Source: Chelydra serpentina
Taxonomy: Eukaryota > Chordata > Testudines > Chelydridae
Direction: 5' to 3'
NCBI GenBank assembly: GCA_037349315.1
Contig: JBAIAC010000004.1
Span: 30,693,001-30,757,000, forward strand
DNA length: 64,000 bases
Positions within the stretch are counted from its first letter, which is position 1, and each line of letters opens with the position of its first letter. The notes beneath the pieces are model-generated. The model was not told where the DNA came from. It saw nothing but the letters and a program-made list of their open reading frames with translations, and did no database searches. Positions 44,474 through 57,650 of the stretch are shown here, one piece after another. The position numbers were made by a program, and so were the translations under genes.

Positions 44474-47400
44474 AGGGTTCAGAGTTTTTAAATTGGGCTC
44501 AAGTTGGAACTTCCACAAACTCACTGAAAAACCTTTAATGAAGCCTGTGGGTGTAGAGTAGATCTTTCGTGGGTGACATCTTGTAATAAAATACAAAGAG
44601 CAAAGTCCAGCAATATAATTTAATTCACAAAAATATTTCTAATTCATAATAAACAACATGAAGAATAATAACACTGATGTAAATCTAGTGAGGTTTGCAA
44701 CTGCCAGGAAGAGTATCCAGAAGGTATAAATGGGCGATGAACATGTTCATGAACTGTCTGTTATAATCAAAATTACTCCTGGAGAAGACTGAGAAATAAC
44801 ATCCTTTATCTTGTTTGGACTTATTCAGCTTTAAAAAAAATACAAAAACACCTAAAGGGCAGCTGGTGGGGTTCATTTGTTGTAAGATTAAAACTTATGA
44901 TCACCCAGCAGCCTAAAATGTCCAGGTGTGTCTTTGGTACCTGACATTCAAAGTCAAGAGTGTGTTTAAATTGCTTCTTTTATGGTGACAAATTGCTTCC
45001 TATTATCTTTTTGCTTGGTATTTTGCTCCTTACCTCCTAAGCTTTCCTGAATTACCTATCATTTATCCAGTAACTTCATGTGCCAGCTCAATGATGCAGG
45101 ATTGTGTAAAAACTCATGTACTGCATTTATCTTCATGCTTGTCTTAACCTTTCCAATATTTTCAGCATGCAGTACATGTGAGAGAATGTGCTCTACAAAT
45201 TAGCAGAGTAAAATATATGGGTCACTTCACGTAGAAGAAAAATGAATATTTTTGGACTTGAGCATGAGTAGTCTGCTTTTTGTATTGATTGTTGATAGTG
45301 TACTAGTTCTTTTCCTGCAACAGGCATGTAGAATATACTGCTTTAAAGAAAGATACTATTTTTAATCCATTTCTTCTGCTTTCTTTTAGTATAAAATTCC
45401 TATGTGTGATTTTTGTTTTGTTGACTTGAGTTCTAGGGAAATAGCTCATTTAAAAAAAATCTTACAGGTTTTAAACCTTTAAAAACAAGCTGACTGCAGT
45501 AAATAAATAGATGTAGTTACCAATACACCTTGTATGTAGAAATGTGAGTGATGCATTTTCAATTTGAGAATGCAGTTCTCTCAAATTTAAATACTGCAAA
45601 ATTATGTTGATTTACCTGAGATCTGAATTCAGAGAAAAAATGTGTGTGGGGGGGAATACAGTGTCATAAGTCCCATTTTGACATATTTTGAACAAATTAT
45701 TTTGATTTTTCATTTTAAAATGACTTTTTACTTTGAATGTTTTATGCTGTATGATATAATATAAAATGAAAGTTAAAATCAATACAAAATATTTTGATTT
45801 TGAATTACAAAATATTTTGATCCATCTGAATTTTTTTGTTTGAGTCTTCTTTTTGAAATTTTTGAGTTCAGTTCAGATTCAGAACAAAGCCAAATTTGAA
45901 ATCATATGTATAACAGAATTTCCATCTTCAGCAGAACTCTAGTTACTAGTGATCTGAGACTAAATCAGCAATTCAAGTGTTTTCAAATATTTGTTATAAA
46001 CTTCAAAAAGAAACATTAAAGCTAGAGTTAAGATCATAACTACTTTTCAGTAATGTAAGGTGTACACAATTGTTTGTATCTATAATGGCGTGGTCACTAA
46101 ACCTGGGTAATAGGCATGTTAGAGCCATTTAGGTGTTTCTTGAATCAATTGGTGTGGAAGTGTATATGTAAATTCCAGAATGAGAATTGAAAAGATAAGT
46201 AAGTAGAGTAGGGAGTCTTGAAAGCAATCATTGTTATAAATAAGTCTCTACCATAAAATACTCTCATTGGCACTTATTTCCCCTGTAATATTTCTGCAGC
46301 ATCATTAAAAAAGGCCATGTTGCATATCCAGCACAATATGTTTCCATTTATGTTTGGTAGTGCACTATCAAGGCAGTTGTTGTTTCTCTGTGTAACAAGA
46401 GCAGCATTTGAGCTCTCTCCCTATTTGCTTGAGTGGCAGAGATAAAAACAACTTAGGCACTACTGATACTACTAATGTTGTTCCAACTAAAATTGTTATT
46501 GTCATCTTGACAGCATCACTGACAGTGCTAGTCTTGAATTGCTGTTCTTTAATAGGAAATAGCCTAGCAATATTGGCTAAAATGGCAGCAGCAAATGGGG
46601 CAATAAACTTTTGTATCTTGGGTTTTCTTGTTCATCCAAGTAAGCCTAGAGAGACTTGAACAATGGGATTCAAAGGAGGGTCTGTGGCCACTGTTCTCTT
46701 TTTTGTATTGTTCTCTTCATGATGCTTGGCATTTTAGAGGAAGGAAAAAATGCTAGAGACCTGTTGCCTACAAGGGAGAACAAATATCTGAAAAGTGTAC
46801 ATAACAAGTTGGGTCAGGCCACTTGAGCATTGTTGATTTCTATGAGCTGCCCTGTGCCTGGGGTTTAGAAATATCATAGCAATGGGAGAGGACTATGACA
46901 GGCCTTTGATGAGGTCTATTCAACCACAAGGACAATTGGGTGTGGAAGCACATTGTGGTAAAGCAGTGTGCACTGGTGTGTGAGACATTGCTGCAAATTA
47001 ATTTCTGGTTTTAATTTCAAATAGATCTGGACTCACAATAGATATACAAGAAGTAAGTACTGGCTAGAAAAATGTAACAGCATCTTTTATCATTCACAAG
47101 TGTCACGTGTAATTGTTTGATACTTTACTCTGTCGTAGTTAATTCCTGCACCAGTACAGGGAATAGAATAAAATACACCACTTCAAATATCGCAGTTTGG
47201 GATTTATACCAAGTTATCTTGTAATCTCTTTTATCTGCTCATGCTGTTACAATATAAGGTCTCCAGGGCAGAATACCATGATCTCGCTCTTGCAACTCAC
47301 CATGCACGTTTAGGGTGCCTTATAAGTAATATGTAATTACTTTGGGCCTTTAAATCAGTGTATAATTCACATTGTAATTTCTTTCAACCCAGTTAAAAGA

Positions 47401-49644
47401 ATATTTTCACCTTAAAAATCAAACTTGTCTGATTTTTTGTAACCTACTGTTGTTGCAAGTAAGATATTGAAACTGAAAGAAATTAGAGAAAAAAATTATT
47501 TTTCTATTCTTCAAGTCCTTTACATTTCAGAACACTTTGTGTAAATGACTTTTTCCAGAGAGACTGCATCATTTTACCTTTCAGTTGGGATGTTTGCATT
47601 AAATAATTATCTTTGTAACCTTCTTCGCACTAGTAATGAGCTGTGAAATAAATATGGTGTAAGCATGGGTTTGTCTGGTTTCTTGATTTATATTGTCCAC
47701 CTCATAAAAGAGTCTTTTCTTAGAAAACACTTCTCCTTACGAAGTGTATTTGTCAGACAGGGGACCAGACCCTGGAAGAGTAAGAGGATGGAATATGAAC
47801 TTCCCATCTTTCTACCTTCGATCAAATAACTTTCACTGAAATCTTGAAAAGCTGAAAATGTAGATGTGCACAAACCAAGGGCACAGACTCTAAACCATGA
47901 AAGTAAGGTGTTTAAAATATAATATGTATTTTGCTGGGTTGTTTTAATAGTAAATAGTGATTTAAAAAAAAAGTTTTCAACCCATTTAGTTTGAATTCTC
48001 TTGTATGTTCGACTTCTTCTGTGATTTCCCCCAGCTGGATGATTATATACTATACAGTCTCAGTGCTGAACTATAAAACCTGCAATTATAAACCAACTCC
48101 TTTAACTTGTTGTATTAGAAATAGGCCAGGCTGACACATGCTTTAGCTATGTAATTAAACTACCAAGAATTAGCAATTATAGCATTTCTAGTGTCGTTTT
48201 GTCCTTGTTTCAGTTTGTAAAAATCAATTCAAATTACAGATGTGCATATTCTTTTAAAAAATTCTAACTCCCATCACTAAGCGCAGAATGATTATAAGTA
48301 GTGTACTACTTTATATTTATAAAACAGATCAAAGCACAGGAAATAATGTGTCTTCTTATTCAAGCTTTCCTCCAGGACTATGCTTACACCTACTAAGTAT
48401 CTCTCCCACTCTCCTATATTTAATAATAATCTTTTAAAACCCATGCCTGTCTCATGCTATTAGGGAAAAAGAGAAATCATAGTTTTGGTTTTAACCACTC
48501 TGGCAAAGTGCTCTGATACATACTCGATGGGCATCACTATATGATAGTTAATGCAAGGCCTTAATGGAAAACCTCTTATACAAGACTATAAGGGAAAAAT
48601 TTTGATGATGTAGAGAGAATAACATTGTATGTTGTAATAGAAAAAAACAACACAGGATGGTTTGCTGGATCTTATTTTGCCAAGAACTGTGAAGCCTTGT
48701 GCCTTCTTGGCCTCCCCACTGCTCCTACCATCCTGCATGAGGTTCTTTAATCAAGGGAAACAGCATTTCATTAGGTATTGTAAAAGGCCACTTTGTCTGA
48801 TAGCTATACTGCTGTCCTGGATCATCGCCACAGGTTAGAGCTTGGATTGTAAAATACTTCTGATTCAACTGATTTGGTAAGAGGGAGGGGAATAGGTTTC
48901 CTCCCTGAAACCCCTCCCCCAACCTCCCTACAACTGCAAATGAGGCCCGAAATCAGAGCTGGTATCTGGCACTCTGCCGCCATTTCTCCAAAGAGAGAAG
49001 CATAGCCTTTGATAGGAGAACGCAAGAAAACTCAACACAGCATCTCCCCAAAAGCCACTTTAAGTGAGGGTAATGGTGGGTTTGATCCACTCCCTGTCAG
49101 TCAAGTGGCCGAATCCAAAGTCTGCTTCTCCTGATATACCTCACCTGGGTTAATTAGCATGATTTACCACATGTCATTCCTGCAATTGTGCTGCATACAC
49201 CCCTTGGCAGCCCCAGGCTTGTCTTTAACTAGCTGACTTGGACCCAATCGATTAGAAAATATTTCAACCAAGTAGCAGTGGAAGCTGTGTACATTGCCAT
49301 TATGTTTTATCCCATTTTACTGAACTTTGGTCTGTGGTTTGCATTTTGGAGATGGTATGAATCTTGCTGAGGTGAAAACCATATTAATAAAGCAGAAATG
49401 AAAATTCTGTGTCATAGACTTGCAGCTGTGTTCTTTGCTCTAAATACTGTTCTTTCAACTTTTGGTTCTTGAGGGTGAAATGGTATAACACAGGGAAATC
49501 TGCTTTTTAAAAAAAGTATCATTCATTCATTTAATGCAACTTGCAGCCCATGCACCCTGAACTATCATTTCATTGGCACTCACAAGCTAAGCGGGATTGG
49601 GTGTTATCAGTACTTTGATGATGATACAAGGATCATCTAAGGTC
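44474..49644. other. AT-rich DNA, no gene
   Basis: No terminal repeats, tails or domain-bearing frames recognised over about 5 kb. Confidence 0.5.
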
Positions 49645-50015
49645 TAGGGTTGCCCACTTTGTAATATCCCCCCAGAGACCCTGCATCTGCCCCTCCTTTT
49701 CCCAGAGGTCCTGCCCCTCTTCATTCCTCTTCACCTCTCCCCCCATCACTCACTGCTCTTCCCCTCTTCCCCCCACTACCCTATACCCCCAAGTCGGGAG
49801 CTACCTGCAGGGCTGGGAGTTGCAGATGCCCAAGTCGGGTAGGAGGCAACCCTGGCTAAATAGAGGCTGGCACAGATAATGACCCGACACCTCCCCACCT
49901 CCCTTGGCCACAGTAACCAGACTTTGGGTGTCCGGTCAGTAGATCCATCTGGACACTGTCAGGTCCCCATTTTGACTGGACTTTCAGGTTAAAAAACGGA
50001 CCCCTGGCAACCCTA
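49645..50015. mobile_element. hAT MITE, 371 bp, near 8-bp TSD
   Basis: Terminal repeats TAGGGTTGCC and GGCAACCCTA. Flanks CTAAGGTC (49637-49644) and CTAAAGTT (50016-50023) match at 6 of 8. The interior is C-rich (49675-49790) and contains an internal GGCAACCC near 49845. Same terminal sequence as 22103-22223. Confidence 0.85.
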
Positions 50016-50140
50016 CTAAAGTTCTATGTGGAAAGCAGTGCACTTGATTGAATAAATGGCATTCTTGCCTCTCCATAAGTGCCCCAGTTTCACTTTGGAG
50101 AGCTCAGTATTTTCAGTGAAAGAGGAAGCTTGTTTTAGAA

Positions 50141-50451
50141 CAGGGATCTCAAACTCAAATCATCACGAGGGCCACATGAGAACTAGTAAATTGGCCCGAG
50201 GGCCGCATCACTGAAATCTTTTCATACAATGATACAAAAGTATAGTCAAAATGAAGAGTAATGTAGTATTCTATTAAAAGTCAGTGTATTAACTTTTTAA
50301 AAACTGTAATGCAAAGAGGGTTTTTAATCAAATATAAACACTCAGTAATGTTTTGAGCTTGGCTGCCAGTGGAGTTGGCGCCTATGGCGGGCCGCAGGAA
50401 ATAACTCTGTGGGCCGTATGTGGCCCGTGGGCCGCGTGTTTGAGACCCCTG
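50141..50451. mobile_element. Non-autonomous hAT, 311 bp, exact 8-bp TSD
   Basis: Terminal repeats CAGGGATCTCAAACTC and GTTTGAGACCCCTG. TTTTAGAA flanks both sides (50133-50140 and 50452-50459). Subterminal GGGCCACATG / GGGCCGC and GTGGCCCGTGGGCCGC blocks are inverted. Non-coding. Confidence 0.93.
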
Positions 50452-50648
50452 TTTTAGAATAACTCTTTTTTAGGTTACAACAAGGTAAACAAGTCACTGT
50501 CCACTGTTCTAGCATCTAACCCGCCTACAAGACTTCCTCAAAAGCATTCCTTCTAGTTTCCTTTCTGAGAGACAGAGTTGTAGCAACTACATGGAGTATT
50601 GTCAGGAAATGTGGCAACTTTTAACTGCCTAATGCACAGAGAACACCG

Positions 50649-50770
50649 TAGGGTTGCCAGATAGCAACTGTGAAAAAACAGGACGGGGTGGGGGGTAATA
50701 CGTGCCTATAGAAGAAAAAGGCCCCAAAAACAGGACTGTCCCTTTAAAAACGGGACATCTGGTCACCCTA
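50649..50770. mobile_element. hAT MITE, 122 bp, 8-bp TSD
   Basis: Ends TAGGGTTGCCAGAT and ATCTGGTCACCCTA. Flanks GAACACCG (50641-50648) and GAACACTG (50771-50778), one difference. The same family in the opposite orientation lies at 60454-60579. Confidence 0.92.
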
Positions 50771-50778
50771 GAACACTG

Positions 50779-52632
50779 TAATGTTGGGGTTGCTGGGTCA
50801 GATCCTGACTTCAGTTGAGCTATGACAATGTACACAAGTTAAGGATCTATCCCTCTTTTTTTTGGCTGAAATGTTTACCCAAGGACTGGGAAGAACAGGG
50901 ATGTTAACCACAATAGCTTGGCCAAATATTGAATTGGAGGATTACATTCCTTATATCGAAATAGCCCCTGTACTTGCAGCTGGATATGGTATTCTTAATT
51001 GTCTATCCCAATTCTACATATTCTATGCAGTAAACACACCATTATTTCCCCCTAGTTTGGGGAAAATATGCCCAAACCAATACCTTGGTCAATTAAATAC
51101 ACTAAAAGAAAGAAAAAGATGGCAGCTCATTCAGAAATCCTTCTGTAAGAAACAAGTTTCCAGTGCCACAGCCCCTAATGCTCTTTCCCCTGCAATTAAA
51201 ATTACTCCCTTCTCACAAAAATTAAAAAGTCGGCATCTGTTCTTTCTTTCTTTCTTTTCTTTTAGTCAGTCCTTCACAACCAGTTCTGTAACTCTTGGGC
51301 CTCTGACAAGTTACTTTGCTAGAGCCTTGAACTGCATGCTGGGAAACAAATGGGTCTCCTGATAAAGAAAACAATTGAGCTTCAAAAAAGCAGATTTCTT
51401 GTATACATAAAGAAACCTTATACACGATCCAAACCTGCACTACTGTGATCTTAAACATTTACTGTAATTTGCCATTTAAAATCAGGGTAAAATACCCATG
51501 GAAAATAATAGAGGTACTGGTAACATGGAAATCCCTATTAAAAAAACAGATAGCCAGGATGTCTGACCTGCTGCTTTATCACTAATATTGCAGAAGGTTT
51601 TGCATTATGGTATCATGGGTTTCAAATTAAATGTCAAATTCAATTTGCCACTGAAAACATGAAGTGTGTGACTGCCCTTAGAGGGGTAACCTCACAGCAC
51701 AACTCTAATTGGTGTGTGCCCAAAACTGAGCTCAATTAGTCAAAGCAATCATTATTTGGCATGTCGCACCTTATTCTTTTAAAAATAAACAAAGCATCCT
51801 CAGATCCTTTTTTAAAAAAAATCTTTGCTTGTGATTTGAGCCCTTAGTGAAATTCCCTGGCTTTGTTTAAAATCTTTGTGAAAGTAGTGCTAAATAGTTT
51901 GATAACAGATACAAACCTTCCCGATGGGATCATGCCACCAGTTATGTCTTTATGTCTATGACATTTAGCTTATAAATAAAATGAGATTTGTGAAAGGAAC
52001 TGAAGAGGTGCTTATTCCATTTAGAGTACTTTATTTATTTCCCCCCCTTTCTATGCAGACGAGCTCTTGTTTTAATAATGGGACTTCTAGTCTACTTTAA
52101 TATCCTAACATTATATCTTAGTGAACTATCTGCATTATAAGTAGTAATTGTGAGATACGTCTAAATATAAAAATGCATCCTTAAACATCTAGACATCATT
52201 TTTAGTGCTGGTTGTAATTATTAATGTAAGAAACATGTGCAATTAAATATGCTCATAAAAATAATAGATAAATCCCTGTAACACCAGTCAATTTGTTGCA
52301 TCATTAATATCCTTCAGCATGGCAGTTTAAAATGTTTTGCAGTAATTCAAGTGGAAGATAGCTAAGGGCAAAATTACTAACATTTAAACCTCCATAACTG
52401 TTTTAGAACAACAATTGACTATTTTAAGTATCTTCTTCTGAAATATAGTTTCATCTTTATGATGCATTTTGAAACTCCACATGCCAACCTATAGCTTTAA
52501 TGGTGGTGCCATCCATCTCCAAAGATAATTTATTCTTTACTCTACTGTACATGTCAACAAATTCTATCCTTTTTTGAGATAAGACTGTACTGAAAATGAA
52601 GATTTTCTTCATAATTCATGGATTGTCTTTTA
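50779..52632. other. AT-rich DNA with one 166-codon open frame
   Basis: The frame 50862-51362 (plus) is the longest plus-strand frame right of 20 kb but shows no domain, and its hydrophobic stretch (IEIAPVLAAGYGILNC) is not a clear membrane segment. I consider it probably chance. No repeats recognised. Confidence 0.4.
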
Positions 52633-52940
52633 AGGCTAGAAGGAGCTATTATGATGATCTAGTTTGTTTTCCTGGGTGGAATTTTACACAGTTATTCCTA
52701 CACAGAGCCCAATTACTTGTGGTAAAACTAAAGCATGTATTTCAGTAAGCTATCCATAGTAAAATTTTCAAAAGTGCTTAAGTCTCGTTGCTGTTCAAAG
52801 ACTCCCATTTACCCACAGATCTTGATTTAAAGATTTCAGGTGACAGAGAACACACCCATATGCTTTAAGCGATTCCAATGGTTAATTTTTACTTCTAGAA
52901 CCCTTCCATTTGCAAACAGAGTTTCCAGCATTAGCGCAGG
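52633..52940 (-). repeat. CR1-family 3' UTR remnant, minus strand
   Basis: AAGGCTAGAAGGAGCTATTA and ATGATCTAGTTTG (52633-52668), then TTGATTTAAAGATTTCAGGTGA (near 52822) and CCAATGGTTAATTTTTACTT (near 52876), correspond in order to the 3' region of a turtle CR1 subfamily as I remember it (AGAAGGGACC / GATCATCTAGTC / AATGGTTAAT). An unrelated ~45-bp stretch near 52766-52810 interrupts it. Highly diverged. Confidence 0.55.
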
Positions 52941-53319
52941 TGGACCCTTGTGCTCCTGCAGAATCCCAGTGCATTCAGTTATATTAGGGTGGGGGGACAT
53001 ATTATATCAATAATTTTAAATAAACCTCCTAAGGTGAGGTGAAACTCTAAAATATCAAGCAATACATCATGAACAAATTTGATGGCTGCTTTGTTTGTAA
53101 TTTGATAAAGTAACAATACGAAAGAGAAATTGCAAGAGACATTTGAAAATTATAGAAGTTCTTGTTGCTAATATAGATCCTTACATCTTTGTTTTAGCAA
53201 ACGTTTCATTAAAGTAGACCAATGCTTGTATTTAATTTTACTACACTGTACATATACAATGATTTTTTTGCTGTGATATATCCAAACTGGACCTTTCATT
53301 AGTAACCTAGTATTGTATA
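52941..53319. other. AT-rich DNA, no feature recognised
   Basis: No repeat or gene signal. Confidence 0.4.
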
Positions 53320-53460
53320 GATGTGACAGCAGCCATATTGGCTGACACACTGGGGATTGAATTAGTGACCTCCAGCACTAAAAGAGTGAGCTGCTATAAC
53401 TTCAGCTAAAGCGCTCTAGCTGGGAATGCAGCACTCTTATCTTCTGTGGTTTGGCACAGA
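53320..53460 (-). repeat. tRNA-derived SINE relic (tentative)
   Basis: Read on the minus strand, TTATAGCAGCTCACTC could be a degraded A box and AATTCAATCCCCAG a degraded B box (GTTCAATCC type), spaced about 35 bp apart as in tRNA genes. The family is not confirmed; the Cry-type turtle SINE is one possibility. Confidence 0.4.
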
Positions 53461-53839
53461 GGGGGACCTGCAACACTCACCAAAGGGTTATGTATACACA
53501 ACCTGTTCATACATAAACCAGTTCTCCCATGTCTGTTTTCTCTCCTTTCAATGCAACCCACTGTGCATAAAATGCTTCCCAAACCCATAGCACCCAGCCT
53601 ACATCCTCTCCTTATTGAAATCTTCCTGAAAGACTCACTACTTCATGCAAGCCCCACAAAAGTAATTGAAATACAATTGAAATACAGTAATTGGTTGTTC
53701 CAGGTGTCTGTCTTTTAGACCTCTGTACTGTAATCAGATCCATTTGAACAACCCCCTGCATCCCTTTAGAACTCTAGTGAAGTCAGTGGACATCCACATG
53801 GATGCAGGGGGGCTGGCTGCATAGACCCAGTTATGGGAT
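53461..53839. other. Unassigned DNA
   Basis: No gene or repeat end recognised. A perfect 11-bp direct repeat (AATTGAAATAC) lies near 53664-53686. Confidence 0.4.
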
Positions 53840-53960
53840 TTGGGGCCTTAGATTGTAATCCCTTCAGGACAGGAACTGTTTTGATCTCTCTTCATGTACA
53901 GCACTGAGCACACTGATAGCTAATATGTATGTCCTGTTATCCCAAGAGTTGATTTGTCTG
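53840..53960 (+). repeat. SINE-type 3' module, copy 1
   Basis: AGATTGTAATCCCTTCAGGACAGGAACTG-type sequence followed by GTACAGCACTGAGCACA (near 53897-53913). The same order appears at 55165-55260 (GGAGCAGGGACTGG, GCAGTGCCTAGCACAATGG). It is a dispersed module, likely the 3' part of an old SINE. Confidence 0.5.
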
Positions 53961-54768
53961 GCAGGGATCATGTTTGTACATAAACAAAGGTACAGGTCCA
54001 CAGAGCGAGGTGTGCCCATTAGTGCTCAGAATGATGTGCTTGATATATGCATAGTCTGAAGCTTTTTTTTAATATCCTCATGGACTGTCAAGTGATGCTG
54101 CCTTGTGTAATTAAAATGCATAATCTTATTAGTCTGGCGGTAATATTAAGTGGAAGGCTTAGGCTATACTGATTTTTCACTAGTATAGATGATTCCAGAT
54201 GCAGGTGGCAGAGGGAGTCTATAAAAACATATTAATCAAAGTCAGCATCCCTATTTGCACTAGCTGACTGACTCAGGAGAGAGGCTAGGTCGAACTATCC
54301 CCATGGGAGATGGGCCCGACAGAATATGGCTGAGATACATTGGCACAACAGTGTGGTGAAGCTGGCCCTATCAGTGCCCTGATGTACCTGCACTATGGAT
54401 AGAAGATTAAATCTTCCAGTGTGATTAGTCTGGCACAATTCATGATTACTAAATAGTTTTAAAATAATAAATAAAAGGGTCACAAAACAGCTGTTCAGTC
54501 CTCATGAGTCCTTTCTGGTATCCCAGACAAGCTGCATGAATTTATTTTTCTCTGAGGTTTTTAATTCTAAACAGAGCGAGTCCAATACAGATATTCAAGT
54601 AGAGAGGCAGCCTGTAGGTATTGCATCAATTGTTGTAGACACTCATCCATAAGATCTTGGGTACTTCTTGGTGTCCCTCAGGTGACTGTGCTAGGAAGTA
54701 GCTACTTTCTGAAATTACCGGCATAATAAAATCCCATTAAGAGAGTTAGGCATAAGAGGAAGGGTTTT

Positions 54769-55300
54769 CTTGTTGCTAGGGCACTTGGCTGGGACTCAAA
54801 TGACCAACCTTCAATTGGTCTATTACAGAATTTCTATGTGAGTTTGGACAAGTTGCTGAATCTCTGTGCTTCAGTTTCCCGTCTGTAAACAGCTGTCACC
54901 TACAATAGTGAGGGGGAAGTCATGTATACACCTAGAAAGATAATGTCAATATCTTTGGAGTAAAACTATGTTAACCCTTAAACAACAGATTTACAAAAAG
55001 TGCTTAGCACATGCAACTGGCTTCAGATTTCCAAAAGGGCTCAGCTTTCATTTAGGTACCCAAACGTAAGTGGTGAGATTTTTAAAAATGCTCTGCCCCT
55101 GCACCTCTTATTCTCAGTGGTGCTAAAATGGGAGCTGAACTGAAAATCTATTCCTAATTTTTGTTTTACTTAGATTGTAAGATATCTTGGAGCAGGGACT
55201 GGTTTTTGTTCCATTTTAGTGCAGTGCCTAGCACAATGGGGGTGGTCCAGGACTAAGGCTCCCAGGCACTATATTAATATAAATATTAAATAACATCCAA
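54769..55300 (+). repeat. MIR-like CORE-SINE relic with 3' module
   Basis: GAGTTTGGACAAGTTGCTGAATCTCTGTGCTTCAGTTTCC (near 54841-54880) follows the well-known MIR pattern GGGCAAGTTACTTAACCTCTCTGAGCCTCAGTTTCC. A second module with GCAGGGACTGG and GTGCCTAGCACAATGG lies at 55165-55260. Whether the two belong to one unit is uncertain. Confidence 0.6.
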
Positions 55301-57101
55301 ATAACTTTCTACACTTCTTTGATTTTCATAAGGCTCGGTACGATAGCCACTTACTCAGGTAACTTCACTCATGCTGAGTAATCGTGATAACTTTCCTCAT
55401 TATGCATAAACTTACTCCATTGCATAAGTGTTCACAGGATCCAGGCCACAGCAATACTTTAAAAATGTACACATTTTGTTGAATAAATAGCTTAGGTGAA
55501 AGTCCACCATGAAAGTTTATTTGTTAACATCTTACCTTGAAATGTTTTAAGGTTTCTGATCACAGCATGTGTGGGTTCGATCTGAACTTCACTAAAATCA
55601 GTCTCCACATTTTTTTTTGATTTTGGCAAATAGGTGAATTCCAAGAAACTAATGTTTTATCCGAACTTTTCTGATAAGCTCTGTTCTCAATTAAATTTGT
55701 AATAATAGTGTTCAATTTTACCTTTTCACCAAGAGGTGGCAAAAGCAAATTAACAAATATATTGGTCAATTTTACACTTTTCCCAGGAGATGGTTCCAAG
55801 TACAATTTACTTTTGTATTTACTGGAAAGAAAGATACTTCAAATCTCACTTTCATTAGGTTTTTGACTCTTTTAATACTCAAATACGTATGAAGACTAAA
55901 TATTTAAACAGGACTTTGTTAATTTACAGGTACCAGGTAAAATTTTCAGAAGAGTCCAAGTTTCACTGAGTCATTCAATGGGACATAGGATCCTAAGTCA
56001 TTAGGTGTTTTGGAAAATTTTACTCGGTATTCAGGAAACATCCTTGTCCTGCTTTTCAATAGTAATTTTAGGTGGTCTGCTTCCTTTGTGAAACAGTGTT
56101 CAAGTGTGATTAGAACATGAGCAATATCAGTGAAAGCTGCATTACAGCTACATATGAAATAATTTTTAAATTAAAATTTTAGAAGTTAAGTTCCTGGTTG
56201 CGCTCTCATTGACGCTGACAAACGGCTCCACAGCAGAAGAAACATTCAATAATATGTTAGCAATAAATTAAGGGGTCATAGAAAATTGAGCAATAAATCT
56301 GGTAAGACCTGTACTTTATTAAATTTTCTTTTCAATAGGTTGAAATATTGTTATATATTGAAAACAAATGCTCTCCCTTGGGGCAATAATCAATCCTACA
56401 AGATATCTTGCTGTTTACATTTGCTTAGTATGATTTCACTTTTTTTTTTTGTCCTGTAACAAATTCTTCTGATGCATTTCATTGTACAAATGTTAATGGT
56501 ATGATTTTATCATGTTTTAATTTTTATTGCAATGAAACCATCTTGTAAACAATACTGTCATGCAAGACAGCAAGAAGAATTTGGACTGGACTGAGTCAGT
56601 TTCTCTTTGGAAGAGAGGAAAAGGGACATGGAGTCAGTATAGCTTACTTACATTTGCACTACAGATAGTTCCTGTTATTACCTTGGACATAGATAGACAA
56701 AGCAGTACATTTACACATATGTCTCATCAGAGATCTGGCAAGAGACAAGCCTGTGTTTAAAATCTCCATCCAGAACTGCGATATACCTTAAGCCCATCTC
56801 ATATGCATTACAATCCTTTTGGAAGAACATGTTTGGCTGTTCCATAGGATGTCTCTCAAGCACTCCTTTGTTTTGAAGTTGCTGGACTTCATTGTCTCAG
56901 ATACAGTTAAGAAAGGTGGGCCATGGAAAACTGGTTGTGGCTGCCTGATTCTCATCTTCCCATCCCTGGACTGCGTTATAATACCCAACCTTAGTTAGAT
57001 TTGTCAGAGGCTACCTGCATTGGTCCTTTTGTAGGAGTCTAATCTTGGATATTTATTTCAATACAGTTATTGATTTCCTATTTTTGCCACGTTAGTTAGA
57101 G
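55301..57101. other. AT-rich DNA, no gene
   Basis: Apart from a palindromic AATTTTCAGAAG ... GGAAAATTTT repeat at about 55935-56025, nothing is recognised. Confidence 0.45.
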
Positions 57102-57434
57102 GAGTAGTTCTCAAAGCCGGTTCGCCACTTGTTCAGGTAAAGCCCCTGGCGGGCCGGGCCAGTTTGTGTACCTGCCGCGTACGCAGGTTCGGATGATCGT
57201 GGCTCCCACTGGCCGCGGTAAACCGCTCCAAGCCAATGGGGGGTGCAGGAAAGACGGCCAGCATATCCCTCGGCCCGCGCCGCTTCCCGCAGCCCCCATT
57301 GGCCTAAAGCGGTGAATCGCGGCCAGTGGGAGCTGCGATCGGCCGAGCCTGCGGATGCGGCAGGTACATAAACTGGCCTGGCCCACCAGGAGGCTTACTC
57401 TGAAGAAGCGACGGACCAGCTTTGAGAACCACTG
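57102..57434. mobile_element. Long-palindrome hAT-type element, 333 bp
   Basis: The left part (TAGTTCTCAAAGCCGGTTCG onward) is inverted in the right part (GGACCAGCTTTGAGAACCACTG) over nearly the whole length, including GTACCTGCCGCG, CTCCCACTGGCCGCG and GCCAATGGGGG arms. The GC-rich palindrome contrasts with AT-rich flanks. The expected CAGTGGTTCTC terminus is degraded at the left, and no convincing 8-bp TSD was found. Confidence 0.75.
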
Positions 57435-57489
57435 CACTAAGGGACAGGCCACACACACCCCTTTTTTCCGCACAATGTCTATATTGTGT

Positions 57490-57650
57490 AAGGGCTTATC
57501 TAAAGTCACACAAGTTGTACTGTTTAACTATACTATAAAGTGCTTGTACTCGTATAGCTTATTCCCATTCAGGAAGAGAGAGAAACTATGCTACAATAAG
57601 GCACCTTCATAGCAGTATAGCAGTGTCCATACTAAGGATTGCACCAGCAT
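57490..57650. repeat. MITE fragment (GGGCTTATCTA end)
   Basis: AGGGCTTATCTAAAGTC at the left and GTCCATACTAAGGATTGCACC near the right resemble the ends of the GTCTACAC-type MITEs at 2935 and 44195, with a GCATAACTGG motif inside. No TSD seen. Confidence 0.35.

Noticed and set aside
46408..46659. 83-codon frame with a hydrophobic stretch
   Set aside because: Looks like a membrane segment by composition only; no family, promoter or exon context.
50862..51362. 166-codon plus-strand open frame
   Set aside because: No domain, unusual composition and no splice or promoter context. Reported only as a chance frame.
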